Source: Bacteroidales bacterium (lineage in GTDB: Bacteria; Bacteroidota; Bacteroidia; Bacteroidales; UBA932). From it: DNA of 64,000 nucleotides. The notes under the pieces were generated by a model. It had not been told where the DNA came from, made no database searches, and saw only the letters and a program-made list of their open reading frames with translations. Of the stretch, positions 34,350-43,107 are shown in pieces. The stretch lies in the NCBI GenBank assembly GCA_017469845.1, contig JAFUFP010000028.1:1-64000 (forward strand), read 5' to 3'. Position numbers and translations under genes: made by a program. Position 1 is the first letter of the stretch, and the number at the start of each line of letters is the position of its first letter.

Positions 34350-35265
34350 GATAGACTCCCATTCGGGTTTTTGCGGCGGAGTCATCCGCGCCATAGGACA
34401 GGCGGAGGATTACCTGTCGGAGGGGAAGGGCAAGACCCTTTACTCCCTCGGTTCCATCGTCCACAACGAGGCGGAACTGTCCCGTCTCGAGGGCAAGGGA
34501 CTGGTGACGATAGGAAAGGTATCCGACCTCGAGGGCAAGCCCGGATCAACTATGCTTATACGTGCCCATGGCGAACCGCCGGAGACTTATTCGGCGGCAA
34601 GGGATTTCGGTCTTGAGGTGATAGATTGCACGTGCCCCGTCGTCCTCCGACTGCAGCAGAAGATCCTTTCGTCATATTCCAGGGTGAAGGAGAGGGACGG
34701 CCAGATCATCATTTTCGGGAAGGTGGGACACGCGGAAGTGCTCGGACTCGTCGGACAGGTCGGAGGTGATGCCCTCGTCATTGAGAACATGGACATGCTC
34801 CGCGCCGCTTTGGACCGTGGGGAAGTGAATCTGCGTGGTCCGGTTGAGGTGTTCTCCCAGACCACGAAAAGTCCGGCCGAATATGCGCGCATCTGTTCGG
34901 AGCTTGAGGACAGGATGGCCAGGGAAAATGAACTGTCAGTCGAGAGGTTCAAAGGAACGGGTCTGCTGGTAGTGCATGATACCATTTGCCGTCAAGTCGC
35001 CTCCAGACATTCCCAACTGTCGGAATTCGCCATGTCGCATGACATCATCGTATTTGTAGCCGGGAAGGAAAGTTCGAACGGGAAGGTTCTGTGCCAACTT
35101 TGCAAGAGCGTGAACATAAGGACCTATCATGTCGGGGGAGTAGAGGACCTGAGACGCGAATGGTTCCGGTATGACGACAAAGTCGGAGTATGCGGAGCGA
35201 CTTCCACTCCCAAGTGGCTGCTTGAATCCGTGGCCGATGCCATAAGCGGCTATGCCGTTCCGTAA
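34333..35265 (+). CDS. ispH: 4-hydroxy-3-methylbut-2-enyl diphosphate reductase
   Basis: Last enzyme of the MEP isoprenoid pathway, a [4Fe-4S] reductase; 310 residues from the ATG at 34333 (MPASVEIDSHSGFCGGV). The three cluster cysteines are in GFCGGV, IDCTCPVV and DTICRQVASRHSQ. Substrate-binding residues appear in RAHGEPPETY, FGKVGHAEVLGL, QTTKSP, KESSNGKVL and GVCGATSTPKWLLE. The longer frame from 34255 has no homology in its first 26 residues. Overlaps cmk by 17 bases. Confidence 0.95.
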   Translation: MPASVEIDSHSGFCGGVIRAIGQAEDYLSEGKGKTLYSLGSIVHNEAELSRLEGKGLVTIGKVSDLEGKPGSTMLIRAHGEPPETYSAARDFGLEVIDCTCPVVLRLQQKILSSYSRVKERDGQIIIFGKVGHAEVLGLVGQVGGDALVIENMDMLRAALDRGEVNLRGPVEVFSQTTKSPAEYARICSELEDRMARENELSVERFKGTGLLVVHDTICRQVASRHSQLSEFAMSHDIIVFVAGKESSNGKVLCQLCKSVNIRTYHVGGVEDLRREWFRYDDKVGVCGATSTPKWLLESVADAISGYAVP

Positions 35266-35296
35266 TGCGTTATATCTCTATCTTTTAGGAGATATT

Positions 35297-35328
35297 ATTG
35301 CACAAAAACGCATAATTTGTTACTTTTG
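35297..35328 (+). promoter_or_regulatory. Promoter of efp
   Basis: ATTG at 35297-35300 and TACTTTTG at 35321-35328, spacer 20. Leader about 35 bases. Confidence 0.6.
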
Positions 35329-35370
35329 CGTGATTTTCAATTAAGATCATCAAATTAATTTAATCCATAT

Positions 35371-35937
35371 ATGGCAACAACAGCTGATTTCAAGAACGGA
35401 CTTTACCTCAATTTCAACGGCAAACCCTGCTCAATCGTATGGTTCCAGCACGTGAAACCCGGTAAGGGCCCCGCTTTCGTCAAGACAAAACTCCGCAATC
35501 TCGAAAACGGTCGTATCCTCGAAAACACCTTCACAGCCGGTGCTAAGATCGAGACCATCACCGTCGAGAGGCGTCCCTATCAGTTCCTTTATGGTGATGA
35601 GGACGGATTCAACTTCATGCATGAAGAGACTTACGAGCAGATTCATCTTCCCAAGGACGTTGTTGAGAACTCCGACCTTATGAAGGAAGGACAGCACGTT
35701 GAGATGATGTTCCTCACCGAGCCCGAAGAAAGGTGCCTCACCTGCGAGCTTCCCACCTATGTTGAACTCGAGGTTACCTATGCAGAGCCTGCAGTCAAGG
35801 GCAATACCGCTTCCACCAGCGCACTCAAGGAAGTTACCCTCGAGACCGGTGCCAAGGTCATGGTTCCCCTCTTCATCAACCAGGGAGAGAAGATCGCCGT
35901 CAACACTTCAGACCGTTCTTACGGACAGAGGGTGTAA
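35371..35937 (+). CDS. efp: Elongation factor P
   Basis: Relieves ribosome stalling at consecutive prolines; 188 residues with three beta-barrel domains. The tip loop carrying the modifiable lysine reads VKPGKGPAF (Lys32). Domain III ends in the family motif GEKIAVNTSDRSYGQRV. No modification enzyme lies nearby. Single-gene unit with its own promoter and terminator. Confidence 0.97.
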   Translation: MATTADFKNGLYLNFNGKPCSIVWFQHVKPGKGPAFVKTKLRNLENGRILENTFTAGAKIETITVERRPYQFLYGDEDGFNFMHEETYEQIHLPKDVVENSDLMKEGQHVEMMFLTEPEERCLTCELPTYVELEVTYAEPAVKGNTASTSALKEVTLETGAKVMVPLFINQGEKIAVNTSDRSYGQRV

Positions 35938-35963
35938 GGCTTTCTTATCGTGATACGTTTATG

Positions 35964-35994
35964 AGGCTGACTGAAATTTTGGTCAGCCTTTTTC
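35964..35994 (+). terminator. Terminator of efp
   Basis: AGGCTGAC (35964-35971) pairs with GTCAGCCT (35982-35989), followed by five T. Confidence 0.8.
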
Positions 35995-36201
35995 GTTGTT
36001 TTTGCTCATGGTTGAATTCAGTCTCACTCGCAAATATTCAATTTTCAGCGAGATTCCTTGAATTTTATATTCAGCCTGTTTTTCGTTGTTGTCCGAAGCA
36101 AACAATCCAAACTCATTCCGTTTTTTGAAAAATCGGACACGTATAAACATACCAAAGAGGGTCTCCAAGACACCTGTGCAGATCAGCCAGGCAAAATACA
36201 A
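35983..36201 (-). other. Doubtful 72-codon reading frame in AT-rich gap
   Basis: Opens with a hydrophobic stretch (MYFAWLICTGVLETLFGMFI) and then a charged tail. Its stop codon lies inside the efp terminator and it has no promoter on its strand. It may be chance or the tail of a decayed membrane-protein gene. I do not count it as a gene. Confidence 0.15.
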
Positions 36202-36281
36202 GAAAAAAGATCAACGGATATAGTATTATAGACGATGCGTTTGTCCAATAGAAATATGAAACAATAAAATAAACAAATGCA

Positions 36282-36289
36282 TATCTTTG
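36282..36289 (+). promoter_or_regulatory. -7 promoter element facing the tandem repeats
   Basis: TATCTTTG, a perfect TAnnTTTG match, ends three bases before the first repeat unit. No good TTTG lies 19-23 bases upstream. Confidence 0.35.
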
Positions 36290-36291
36290 AC

Positions 36292-36434
36292 TTGATTTTG
36301 TGAAAAATTAAGATTTGTCAGCAATTGATTTCGTGTAGATTTCGGAGTTGATAAAGCTTGATTTCGTGTAGATTTCGGGGTTGATAAGGCTTGATTTCGT
36401 GAAAAATCATGGATTATTGAAACGCGATTTCGTG
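36292..36434. repeat. 33-bp tandem repeats
   Basis: Units start at 36292, 36325, 36358 (each exactly 33 bases) and 36391 (35 bases), with a partial fifth at 36426. Every full unit begins TTGATTT(C/T)GTG. Units 2 and 3 are 31/33 identical; units 1 and 4 share the variant GTGAAAAAT. Within units 2 and 3 the string GATTTCG occurs twice. There are no unique spacers, so this is not CRISPR. On the minus strand one frame stays open through all units and repeats an 11-residue pattern ending in RNQ or QNQ, but it has no start codon. Confidence 0.85.
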
Positions 36435-36632
36435 ATGAAAAGAAAAATTTACGATCAACTTCTTCTTACTTGGCACAGCCTTATATAGTTCATACAGGAG
36501 ACCTCAAGAAAGATGGAGTTTTCCTATATATTCCGTTATACATGGTTCCCTGCCTATAAATGTAGGAGCGAGTTTGATAAAACTTAAAATGGGTATACCG
36601 ATGTGCGCCCGGATGAAGGTAATGAAAAATCA

Positions 36633-36667
36633 AGAAAGGCAACCATCATCACGACGATCGCCTTTCT
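36633..36667 (+). promoter_or_regulatory. Hairpin and leader-like sequence
   Basis: AGAAAGGC (36633-36640) pairs perfectly with GCCTTTCT (36660-36667); the loop holds ATC/GAT that may extend the stem. It is followed by an AT-rich run, CTAAACTAACC, and ATG-AAA-TAG. This looks like a gene leader that has lost its gene, but could be a terminator of the repeat transcript (the tail after the stem is AAACCC, not T-rich). Confidence 0.35.
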
Positions 36668-36739
36668 AAACCCTATTATTATCAACTAAACTAACCGACT
36701 TATGAAATAGCAAAGCGTGTGCCAAACTTTATTTTGCAC

Positions 36740-36771
36740 AAAAAAAGAGGAAAAATTCTGTGAATTTCCTC
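36740..36771 (-). terminator. Terminator of the DUF4783 gene
   Basis: On the minus strand GAGGAAATTC, an ACA loop and GAATTTTTCCTC (36771 to 36747, small bulge) are followed by a run of T (36746-36740). It lies 32 bases beyond the stop codon. Confidence 0.7.
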
Positions 36772-36803
36772 TGAAAAAGCCTCAAAAAAACGTCTGAACC
36801 CCG

Positions 36804-37223
36804 CTATTGGGATGTCTGAGAGGACTTCTCGATCTTTATTTGTTGGATTTTATAGTTGTTGTCCTTGTAGTTCACGAATATCGTGACTTCGAAAACTTCT
36901 CCTCCGGCGTTGAGTGAACCGAGAGCGTATTTCATGTTGGAACGGCCGGCCGTGTGATTGATGTTGAATGACCTCGGAGTGTAGGAGTCGAAGAAGGATT
37001 TGATGATCTGTTTGGCCTGATTGCGGCTGGAGTCGTTGGTGTTTGAGAAAATGGAAACCTCAAGATTGTCGGCGAACCAGGCTGAAAGTTTCTCGGCATC
37101 ACCCATCCTTATGTATTTGGCGATGGGGTTGAATACATCGTACGACTTGTCCTGTGCTGACGCGGAAATGCCGCACAGAAGGGAGGTTATCCCGATGATA
37201 GCCGCAATAATGTACTTCTTCAT
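36804..37223 (-). CDS. DUF4783 secreted protein
   Basis: Small periplasmic protein of 139 residues. Signal peptide MKKYIIAAIIGITSLLCGISASAQ, then a cystatin/NTF2-like fold: NPIAKYIRMGDAEKLSAWFADNLEVSI, AKQIIKSFFDSYTPRSFNINH, and FVNYKDNNYKIQQIKIEKS. This is the DUF4783 pattern, widespread in Bacteroidetes and of unknown function. It is divergent from rlmH. On the minus strand AATATTTG (37266-37259) is one base off the -7 consensus. Confidence 0.82.
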   Translation of the reverse strand: MKKYIIAAIIGITSLLCGISASAQDKSYDVFNPIAKYIRMGDAEKLSAWFADNLEVSIFSNTNDSSRNQAKQIIKSFFDSYTPRSFNINHTAGRSNMKYALGSLNAGGEVFEVTIFVNYKDNNYKIQQIKIEKSSQTSQ

Positions 37224-37254
37224 TGTCGAAAATATATGTATAACCGTTACTCAA

Positions 37255-37286
37255 GTTGCAAATATTGAGCCACATTCGTAAATTTG
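37255..37286 (+). promoter_or_regulatory. Promoter of rlmH and the kinase gene
   Basis: GTTG at 37255-37258 and TAAATTTG at 37279-37286, spacer 20. Leader about 18 bases to the rlmH ATG. Confidence 0.6.
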
Positions 37287-37310
37287 CCTATGGTATAACA
37301 TCTTTTTTCG

Positions 37311-37784
37311 ATGAAGATCACTCTCCTCACTATGGGAAAGACTGATGTCGCATGGGTCAGGCAGGGTCTGGAACTTTACGTCTCCAGAATCGGTCATTAT
37401 GTGCCGTTTACCCTGAATGAAATTCCCCAGCTGAAAAACGTCTCGTCCCTTTCCCAATCACAGATAAAGGAGAAAGAAGCGGACCTCCTTCTCTCCGCCA
37501 TAAAACCGGGAGACGATGTCATTCTTCTCGACGAGAGGGGAAAGCAGATGCGGTCCACCGAGTTCTCGTCATGGCTTTCCGATCGTATGACCCGGTCCGG
37601 GAGGGACATCGTGTTTGTGATAGGAGGTGCTTACGGATTCTCGGACAGGGTGTATGAAAGGGCGGGAGGCAAGATTTCGCTTTCGCTCATGACCTTCTCC
37701 CACCAGATGGTGAGAACGATTTTTGCTGAACAGCTGTACAGGGCCTTCACCATTATGAAGGGAGAACCCTACCATCATGAATGA
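37311..37784 (+). CDS. rlmH: 23S rRNA pseudouridine-1915 N3-methyltransferase
   Basis: SPOUT-class methyltransferase that modifies helix 69 of 23S rRNA; 157 residues, the family's usual length. LLDERGKQMRSTEFSSWL, the knot motif FVIGGAYGFSDRVYERA and the C-terminal SHQMVRTIFAEQLYRAFTI, GEPYHHE are complete. The stop codon overlaps the start of the histidine-kinase gene (ATGA). Confidence 0.96.
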   Translation: MKITLLTMGKTDVAWVRQGLELYVSRIGHYVPFTLNEIPQLKNVSSLSQSQIKEKEADLLLSAIKPGDDVILLDERGKQMRSTEFSSWLSDRMTRSGRDIVFVIGGAYGFSDRVYERAGGKISLSLMTFSHQMVRTIFAEQLYRAFTIMKGEPYHHE

Positions 37785-40700
37785 GATTGGCAGGGGGCTT
37801 GTATGATAGTGATCGTATGGTAAAAGTTAAGGGAATATTGCCGAAACTGCGTAGGGGCTTGCCTTGGGTTGTCCTTGCGGCGGCAGCCGCATTGATACTC
37901 ATACTGGCCCTTTCCGTATTCGGGACCGATTCTTCGAAGAAGGCGGCTTCCAGGATTTCGCACAGGCTTTCCGACAGGATGGAAATCCTTTCTTCGTTCA
38001 TGCAGGAGGTGATGGATACTGATCCGGGGGAATGGCCCGCACTGGAGAATTTCCCGTCGGATATGGTGGTATACCGGTATCTGGACGATACCCTGCAGTC
38101 ATGGAACCACCAGTTCACCCTGGACAACGATGACATCTCGCGAAGGATGTATACTCCTGTTTTCGTGGGATCGAGCTACAGTCTGGATTCTCCGCTGAGG
38201 GAAGTGGACACGATACCTTCGCTCATGAACTTCGGCCCCAAGTGGTATGTGGTGAAGAAGATCGTCCGGGAGAATTCCCAAGTATTCGGGGGCATCGAAA
38301 TCAAGAACACCGAATCCGGCAGGGCCGTTGACGTCAACCCGCGATTGGGCGTTTCCGACCGCATCGGGATCTATCCGATAACGGAAGGCGCCGGTGTTCC
38401 CGTATCCGTCGAAGGGGTCCCTCTGATGAAGATCGTGCGGGAGAATACGAGCTATCTGTCGAACCGTATGCCCCTTTTCTCGCCGACGGTTTATGCGGAC
38501 GGACGACTTTTCTTCTCGCTCGGAAACGTGCTCATCATACACCTGCTCATCTTCCTCGCCGTAATGTATCTGTATCTTCGGAGAAGGAAGATCCTCAGGT
38601 GGATTCAAAAGGGTGATGCCGACCTCAAACTCTTCATCTACGGAGCGGCCATCGTGCTGGCCATCGGGGGAATCTGCTTCTATATAAATGTCACATTCAG
38701 GAGTATCATCATGAACTCCAACATTACGTTGGAGCTCTACCATGTAAGCAGCATCAGCCGTTATACGGTGTATGTGTATATAGCCTTTCTGCTGCTTTCC
38801 CTCACGATTCCGATGCTCCTCCAGATGTTGCGTCCGACCATCAAGAGACTCTCGGGAGTAAGTTTCAACGTGTTCTCTAGATGGGGAAGAATGATTTTCG
38901 CCATAGCATGTGCCACATATTTCGTGGCGATGTCGTCCGTGCTCGGATTCAGAAGGGAACAGGACAGGGTTGAAATCTGGGCGAACAGACTGTCACTTGA
39001 CAGGGATCTGGGATTCGAACTGCAGCTTCGCAGCATGGAACGCTCCATCGCCAATGATCCGGTCATATCCTCGTTCATCAACGTCGAGAACGGGACGAGG
39101 CTCATAATGAGCCGCTTGAGCGAGAATTACGTTTCCAGGATATCACAGGACTACGAAGTGGATGTGTACATATCCCGTGATTCTGATCAGGACCGGGGGG
39201 TCCTGGATTACTTCTCCTCAAGAATAGCGTCCGCCACGGCGATCGCCGACAGCTCCCATTTCCTGTATTCTAGGACAGGCAACGGTCGGGCTGAATATAC
39301 CGGCATCTTCCTCTTCTACAACAGTGAAGTGGGGGTGACCCGGCTCCTGATGGCGATCGAGTCCAAACTCGACAAGGAGGGGAGGGGATATTCGGAGATC
39401 CTCGGAAACAATGGTCCCGGTACGGTCTCGATACCCCAGAGATATTCCTACGGAAACTATCAGGATTCGAAACTTGTCAGCTACCGGGGTGATTATGCCT
39501 ATCCTACCGTACTCACCGGCAGGCTCAATCGTGCCCTTTCCAGCGATACGCCTTTTGTCAAGATAGACGGCTATACGCATTTCCTGTACCATATCACCGA
39601 TGACGACACGGAAAGCACGATCATTTCCCGTCCGTCGGAAGACTTCACAAAATACATGGTGGCGGGATTCCTTGTGGCGCTGTTGGCCTATTTCCTTGTT
39701 AGTCTGCCCAGGGAAGGACGCCGTCGCCCCATTTTGGGGAAGAACTACTACAAGCAGAGGATAAACACCGTGCTGTACATTTCCTTGACTGGAACCCTCA
39801 TCATCATGGCGGTGATAAGCGTTTACTTCGTGTACCGCAGAAACGAAGCGAACGTGACGACCCTCATGACCGGAAAGATCAACACGATCCAGTCCCTTCT
39901 GGAGGCCGATTGCCGGTATTACACTTCGTATGAGGATTTCGGAACGCAGGAAAGCGGCGGACGTATTGAGGAGATCGGCAATTTCACCAAGTCCGACATC
40001 ACTCTGTATACGACGCAAGGGAAGGTATTCAAGTCCACATATCCCGAGATTTTCGACAGGATGCTTCTCGGCTCCAGGACCGACGACGAGGCGTACCGGA
40101 ACATAATGTACCGTAACAGGCGCTTCTTCATCCACAGGGAACGTTTCTCCAACCATTCCTTCTATGCGATGTACGCCCCCGTATTCAATGGAGAAGGGGA
40201 CATGCTCGCCATCGTGGGCGCTCCTTATACTGATACAGGACTCGATTTCCGCTCGGAGGCCATATTCCATTCCCTTTTCATCATTACGGTATTCTTCATC
40301 CTTCTCATTCTGACCCGCTTTGTGACCGGCAAGGTCGTCGAGAACCTCTTCAGACCCCTCGGTGAGATGGGAGCGAAGATGAACTCTGCCAGGACCGGAG
40401 GACTTGAGTACATCATCTACGAAAGGGATGATGAGATATCTTCTCTTGTCAGGGCGTACAACCTGATGGTGCATGACCTTTCGGAGAGTACCAAGCAGGT
40501 GGCCCAGGTCGAGAGGGACAAGGCATGGAGCGAAATGGCCCGACAGGTCGCCCATGAGATCAAGAACCCTCTTACTCCGATCAAGCTTCAGATCCAGAGA
40601 ATCATCCGTCTCAAGAGCAAGAATGATCCCAAGTGGGAGGAGAAGTTCGATTCGATAGTTCCTGTCATCATGGACAGCATCGACGGACTCACCGAGACCG

Positions 40701-41227
40701 CGAACGAATTCTCGACCTTCGCCAAACTCTACAGTGAGGAACCGGTCGTGATCAATCTGGACCGTCTGGCCATGGACCAGATCGCTCTGTTTGATGACAA
40801 GGATGAGATCTCGTTCCAGTATATGGGACTTCAGGACGCAACGGTTCTGGGACCTAAGCCCCAGCTTACCCGAGTTTTCGTGAACCTTCTGACGAATTCC
40901 GTACAGGCGATAACCAATCAACAGAACGAGGATATCTCCAAGGGCAAAGAACCCAAGCACGGGCAGGTTACCGTCTCCGTGAGGAATTCCTCCAAAGAAG
41001 GCTTCCTTGACATAGTGGTCGAAGACAACGGTCCGGGAGTCAAGGACGAAGATCGCGGCAAACTTTTCACGCCCAACTTCACGACTAAGAGCAGCGGAAC
41101 CGGACTCGGCCTCGCGATATGCAAGAACATCATCGAGAGATGCGGCGGAGATATACAGTACAGCCGTTCCTTCGTTCTTCAGGGTGCTTGCTTCACGATC
41201 AGGATCCCCAAGTACACAGGGGAATAA
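37781..41227 (+). CDS. Large NtrY-like sensor histidine kinase
   Basis: Inner-membrane sensor kinase of 1148 residues, much longer than NtrY (~750). About eight membrane helices are seen, near residues 24-47, 247-266, 285-307, 328-350, 369-390, 624-644, 664-686 and 826-850. They bound three large extracytoplasmic or loop regions (50-245, 391-622, 690-825). A HAMP domain (~850-900) leads to HisKA with the phospho-acceptor His in RQVAHEIKNPLTPIKLQ (~924). The HATPase follows, with RVFVNLLTNSVQAI and VEDNGPGVKDED, TGLGLAICKNI. The start at 37781 overlaps rlmH; 37817 is an alternative. The ligand is unknown. The HTH-less NtrC-type regulator at 32323 may be its partner. Confidence 0.9.
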   Translation: MRLAGGLYDSDRMVKVKGILPKLRRGLPWVVLAAAAALILILALSVFGTDSSKKAASRISHRLSDRMEILSSFMQEVMDTDPGEWPALENFPSDMVVYRYLDDTLQSWNHQFTLDNDDISRRMYTPVFVGSSYSLDSPLREVDTIPSLMNFGPKWYVVKKIVRENSQVFGGIEIKNTESGRAVDVNPRLGVSDRIGIYPITEGAGVPVSVEGVPLMKIVRENTSYLSNRMPLFSPTVYADGRLFFSLGNVLIIHLLIFLAVMYLYLRRRKILRWIQKGDADLKLFIYGAAIVLAIGGICFYINVTFRSIIMNSNITLELYHVSSISRYTVYVYIAFLLLSLTIPMLLQMLRPTIKRLSGVSFNVFSRWGRMIFAIACATYFVAMSSVLGFRREQDRVEIWANRLSLDRDLGFELQLRSMERSIANDPVISSFINVENGTRLIMSRLSENYVSRISQDYEVDVYISRDSDQDRGVLDYFSSRIASATAIADSSHFLYSRTGNGRAEYTGIFLFYNSEVGVTRLLMAIESKLDKEGRGYSEILGNNGPGTVSIPQRYSYGNYQDSKLVSYRGDYAYPTVLTGRLNRALSSDTPFVKIDGYTHFLYHITDDDTESTIISRPSEDFTKYMVAGFLVALLAYFLVSLPREGRRRPILGKNYYKQRINTVLYISLTGTLIIMAVISVYFVYRRNEANVTTLMTGKINTIQSLLEADCRYYTSYEDFGTQESGGRIEEIGNFTKSDITLYTTQGKVFKSTYPEIFDRMLLGSRTDDEAYRNIMYRNRRFFIHRERFSNHSFYAMYAPVFNGEGDMLAIVGAPYTDTGLDFRSEAIFHSLFIITVFFILLILTRFVTGKVVENLFRPLGEMGAKMNSARTGGLEYIIYERDDEISSLVRAYNLMVHDLSESTKQVAQVERDKAWSEMARQVAHEIKNPLTPIKLQIQRIIRLKSKNDPKWEEKFDSIVPVIMDSIDGLTETANEFSTFAKLYSEEPVVINLDRLAMDQIALFDDKDEISFQYMGLQDATVLGPKPQLTRVFVNLLTNSVQAITNQQNEDISKGKEPKHGQVTVSVRNSSKEGFLDIVVEDNGPGVKDEDRGKLFTPNFTTKSSGTGLGLAICKNIIERCGGDIQYSRSFVLQGACFTIRIPKYTGE

Positions 41228-41252
41228 CCCGCTGATCCGTTCAAAACGAAAA

Positions 41253-41284
41253 AGATGCGGCGCGAAACCATTCGCGCCGCATCT
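41253..41284. terminator. Strong bidirectional terminator
   Basis: A perfect 14-bp stem (41253-41266 with 41271-41284) around an ACCA loop lies between the convergent kinase and der genes. The minus-strand tail is TTTTTCGTTTT, so it is strongest for der. Confidence 0.8.
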
Positions 41285-41312
41285 GTCATATTCTCTCTTC
41301 CGTTTCCGGGGA

Positions 41313-42620
41313 TTACTTCTGCCTGATGTAAATCTGCACCGGGCATCCCGTCAGGTCGAAATTCTCCCTCAGCCTGTTCTCCAGGAATCTCTTGTACGGG
41401 TCCTTCACGTATTGGGGAAGGTTGCAGAAGAAGGCGAATGACGGGGACTTCGTCGGAAGCTGGGTCACGTACTTTATCTTCACGTATTTTCCCTTCCATG
41501 CGGGCGGAGGATAGTTCTCGATTTCGGGGAGCATCACTTCGTTCAGCCTGGCCGTCGGAATCTTCTTCGAGTAGTTCTCGTAAACATGGTTCACTTCGTT
41601 CAGGACATCGAGTATCCTCTGCTTGTTGATTACGGAAGTGAAGATGATGGGAACGTCATCGAAGGGGGCGATTCTCGCCTTGAGACCGTTCATGTATTCC
41701 TTCATCGTGTTGCTTTCCTTGGGGAAAGTGTCCCATTTGTTTACAACCAGGACGCAACCCTTCCTGTTCCTCTGGATGAGGTTGAATATGGCCATGTCCT
41801 GGGACTCCATTCCGTTGTTCGCGTCTATCATGAGGATGCAGACGTCGGAGTTCTCGATGGCCCTTATGGCCCTCATGACGGAATAGAACTCCAGGTCTTC
41901 GTTGACCCTGTTCTTCCTTCTCATTCCGGCCGTGTCGACCAGCATGAATTCGTGTCCGAACTTGTTGTAATGCGTCGCGATGGAATCCCTCGTGGTTCCC
42001 GCGACGGGGGTCACGATGTTCCTGTCTTCTCCCAGAAGCGCATTCGTCAGCGAAGATTTGCCGACGTTGGGCTTGCCCACGATGGCGATATGGGGCAGAT
42101 CGGCGTAAGGGTCCACCTGCTCTTTCTCTTCGGGAAGGAGCTTGACTATCTCATCGAGAAGGTCGCCTGTACCGCTGCCGTTGGCTGCGGATATGCTCCA
42201 GACTTCACCCAATCCCAGCGAATAGAACTGGTAGGCGTCATACATCTTTTCTCCGGAATCGACCTTGTTCACGCAAAGTACGACCGGCTTTTTGCTCCGG
42301 CGGAGCAGGTCGGCTATTTCGGAATCGTAGTCTGTTATGCCGGTGGCCGCTTCAACCATGAAAAGGACGACATCCGCCTCTTCGATCGCTATGACTACCT
42401 GCTTGCGGATCTCTTCTTCGAAAACGTCGTCCGAACCGGAAGACCATCCTCCGGTATCCACGACTGAAAATTCGCTCCCGCACCATTCACATTTTCCGTA
42501 ATGGCGGTCTCTTGTAACGCCGGCGGTCTCGTCAACGATTGCCTGACGCATTCCGACAAGCCTGTTGAAGAGGGTGGATTTGCCGACGTTAGGTCTTCCT
42601 ACTATTGCTACTAGACTCAT
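41313..42620 (-). CDS. der: Ribosome-assembly GTPase Der (EngA)
   Basis: Tandem GTPase for 50S subunit maturation; 435 residues from the ATG at 42620 ([16 protein letters not shown]). Two full G domains: [18 protein letters not shown] in the first; [18 protein letters not shown] in the second (from about residue 174). A C-terminal KH-like domain follows. The longer frame to 42686 lacks homology. Last gene of the minus-strand run pyrK-pyrD-ysxC-prs-small membrane protein-der. Confidence 0.96.
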   Translation of the reverse strand: MSLVAIVGRPNVGKSTLFNRLVGMRQAIVDETAGVTRDRHYGKCEWCGSEFSVVDTGGWSSGSDDVFEEEIRKQVVIAIEEADVVLFMVEAATGITDYDSEIADLLRRSKKPVVLCVNKVDSGEKMYDAYQFYSLGLGEVWSISAANGSGTGDLLDEIVKLLPEEKEQVDPYADLPHIAIVGKPNVGKSSLTNALLGEDRNIVTPVAGTTRDSIATHYNKFGHEFMLVDTAGMRRKNRVNEDLEFYSVMRAIRAIENSDVCILMIDANNGMESQDMAIFNLIQRNRKGCVLVVNKWDTFPKESNTMKEYMNGLKARIAPFDDVPIIFTSVINKQRILDVLNEVNHVYENYSKKIPTARLNEVMLPEIENYPPPAWKGKYVKIKYVTQLPTKSPSFAFFCNLPQYVKDPYKRFLENRLRENFDLTGCPVQIYIRQK

Positions 42621-42719
42621 AATGGCAGTATCTCTCTTTTTTTCGTCTTGGAGTCCCTTTCCGCCCGGGACTCTGGGGCAAAGCACTTTCCACCTCCGGC
42701 TGTGGAGCAGGTGCCGGTA

Positions 42720-42983
42720 CTATGCGTGCTTCTCGGTTTGGAACAGGGAACAGCTGTTGCAGGCTTCACTGTAGATGCCGCTGCAGCTGGAATCTCTGCT
42801 CTTTGCGTTCTTTCCGAACAGCTCCTCGTCGTCCTCCTTCATGCAGCGGATTCCCATCTTGCGCATGTTCTCATTGGATCCCACGTCCGAATTCGGGAAG
42901 TCCTTCTTCAGGAATATGACATTGAAGCACATTACGAAGACTCCGACTCCGATAAGGATTATGGCTGCGAGGAATGCTTTCAT
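42720..42983 (-). CDS. Small membrane protein with C-terminal cysteines
   Basis: Eighty-seven residues: one N-terminal membrane helix (MKAFLAAIILIGVGVFVMCF), a basic turn, and a soluble tail with five cysteines (CMKEDDEE, SSCSGIYSEACNSCSLFQ). Similar short proteins (helix, then NENMRKMGIRC-like and cysteine-rich end) occur in many Bacteroidetes without a known role. The closely spaced cysteines could bind a metal or form disulfides. It lies between prs and der on the same strand. Confidence 0.65.
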   Translation of the reverse strand: MKAFLAAIILIGVGVFVMCFNVIFLKKDFPNSDVGSNENMRKMGIRCMKEDDEELFGKNAKSRDSSCSGIYSEACNSCSLFQTEKHA

Positions 42984-43045
42984 CGTTCGTGTGGGGGATT
43001 TTCCCCGGAATTATATATACTTTTTTTATGTCTTTTCTTGTCAGT

Positions 43046-43073
43046 TGTGGCCGGGACACTCGTTCCGGCCACA
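43046..43073 (-). terminator. Hairpin after prs
   Basis: TGTGGCCGG (43046-43054) pairs with CCGGCCACA (43065-43073), a 9-bp GC-rich stem 35 bases beyond the prs stop. No T-run follows on either strand, so it may be an RNA-stability hairpin instead of a true terminator. Confidence 0.4.
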
Positions 43074-43107
43074 GTTTGTAAGGGAGATACTCTCCTGGTC
43101 CTTTCAA

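Larger units (their letters stand above)
35995..36803. other. AT-rich non-coding island
   Basis: The longest stretch without a credible gene. It is visibly more AT-rich than its surroundings and contains, in order: a doubtful small frame, a -7 promoter element (36282-36289), four 33-35-bp tandem units (36292-36425), about 200 bases with nothing recognisable, a strong hairpin (36633-36667) followed by a leader-like sequence ending in ATG-AAA-TAG (36702-36710), and the terminator of the next gene. It may be a site of past insertion or an RNA locus. Confidence 0.55.

Noticed and set aside
35983..36201. Small membrane-protein gene
   Set aside because: Its end lies inside the efp terminator, it has no promoter, and only its first 20 residues look membrane-like. 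Kept only as a doubtful frame.
36292..36434. CRISPR array
   Set aside because: The whole 33-base unit repeats, there are no unique spacers, and no cas gene is in the window.
39218..40960. 580-codon minus-strand open frame
   Set aside because: Mirror of the histidine-kinase gene, whose HisKA and HATPase motifs are intact on the plus strand.
42651..42673. Terminator between the small membrane protein and der
   Set aside because: GAGTCCC/GGGACTC can pair, but no T-run follows on either strand and both genes run in the same direction.
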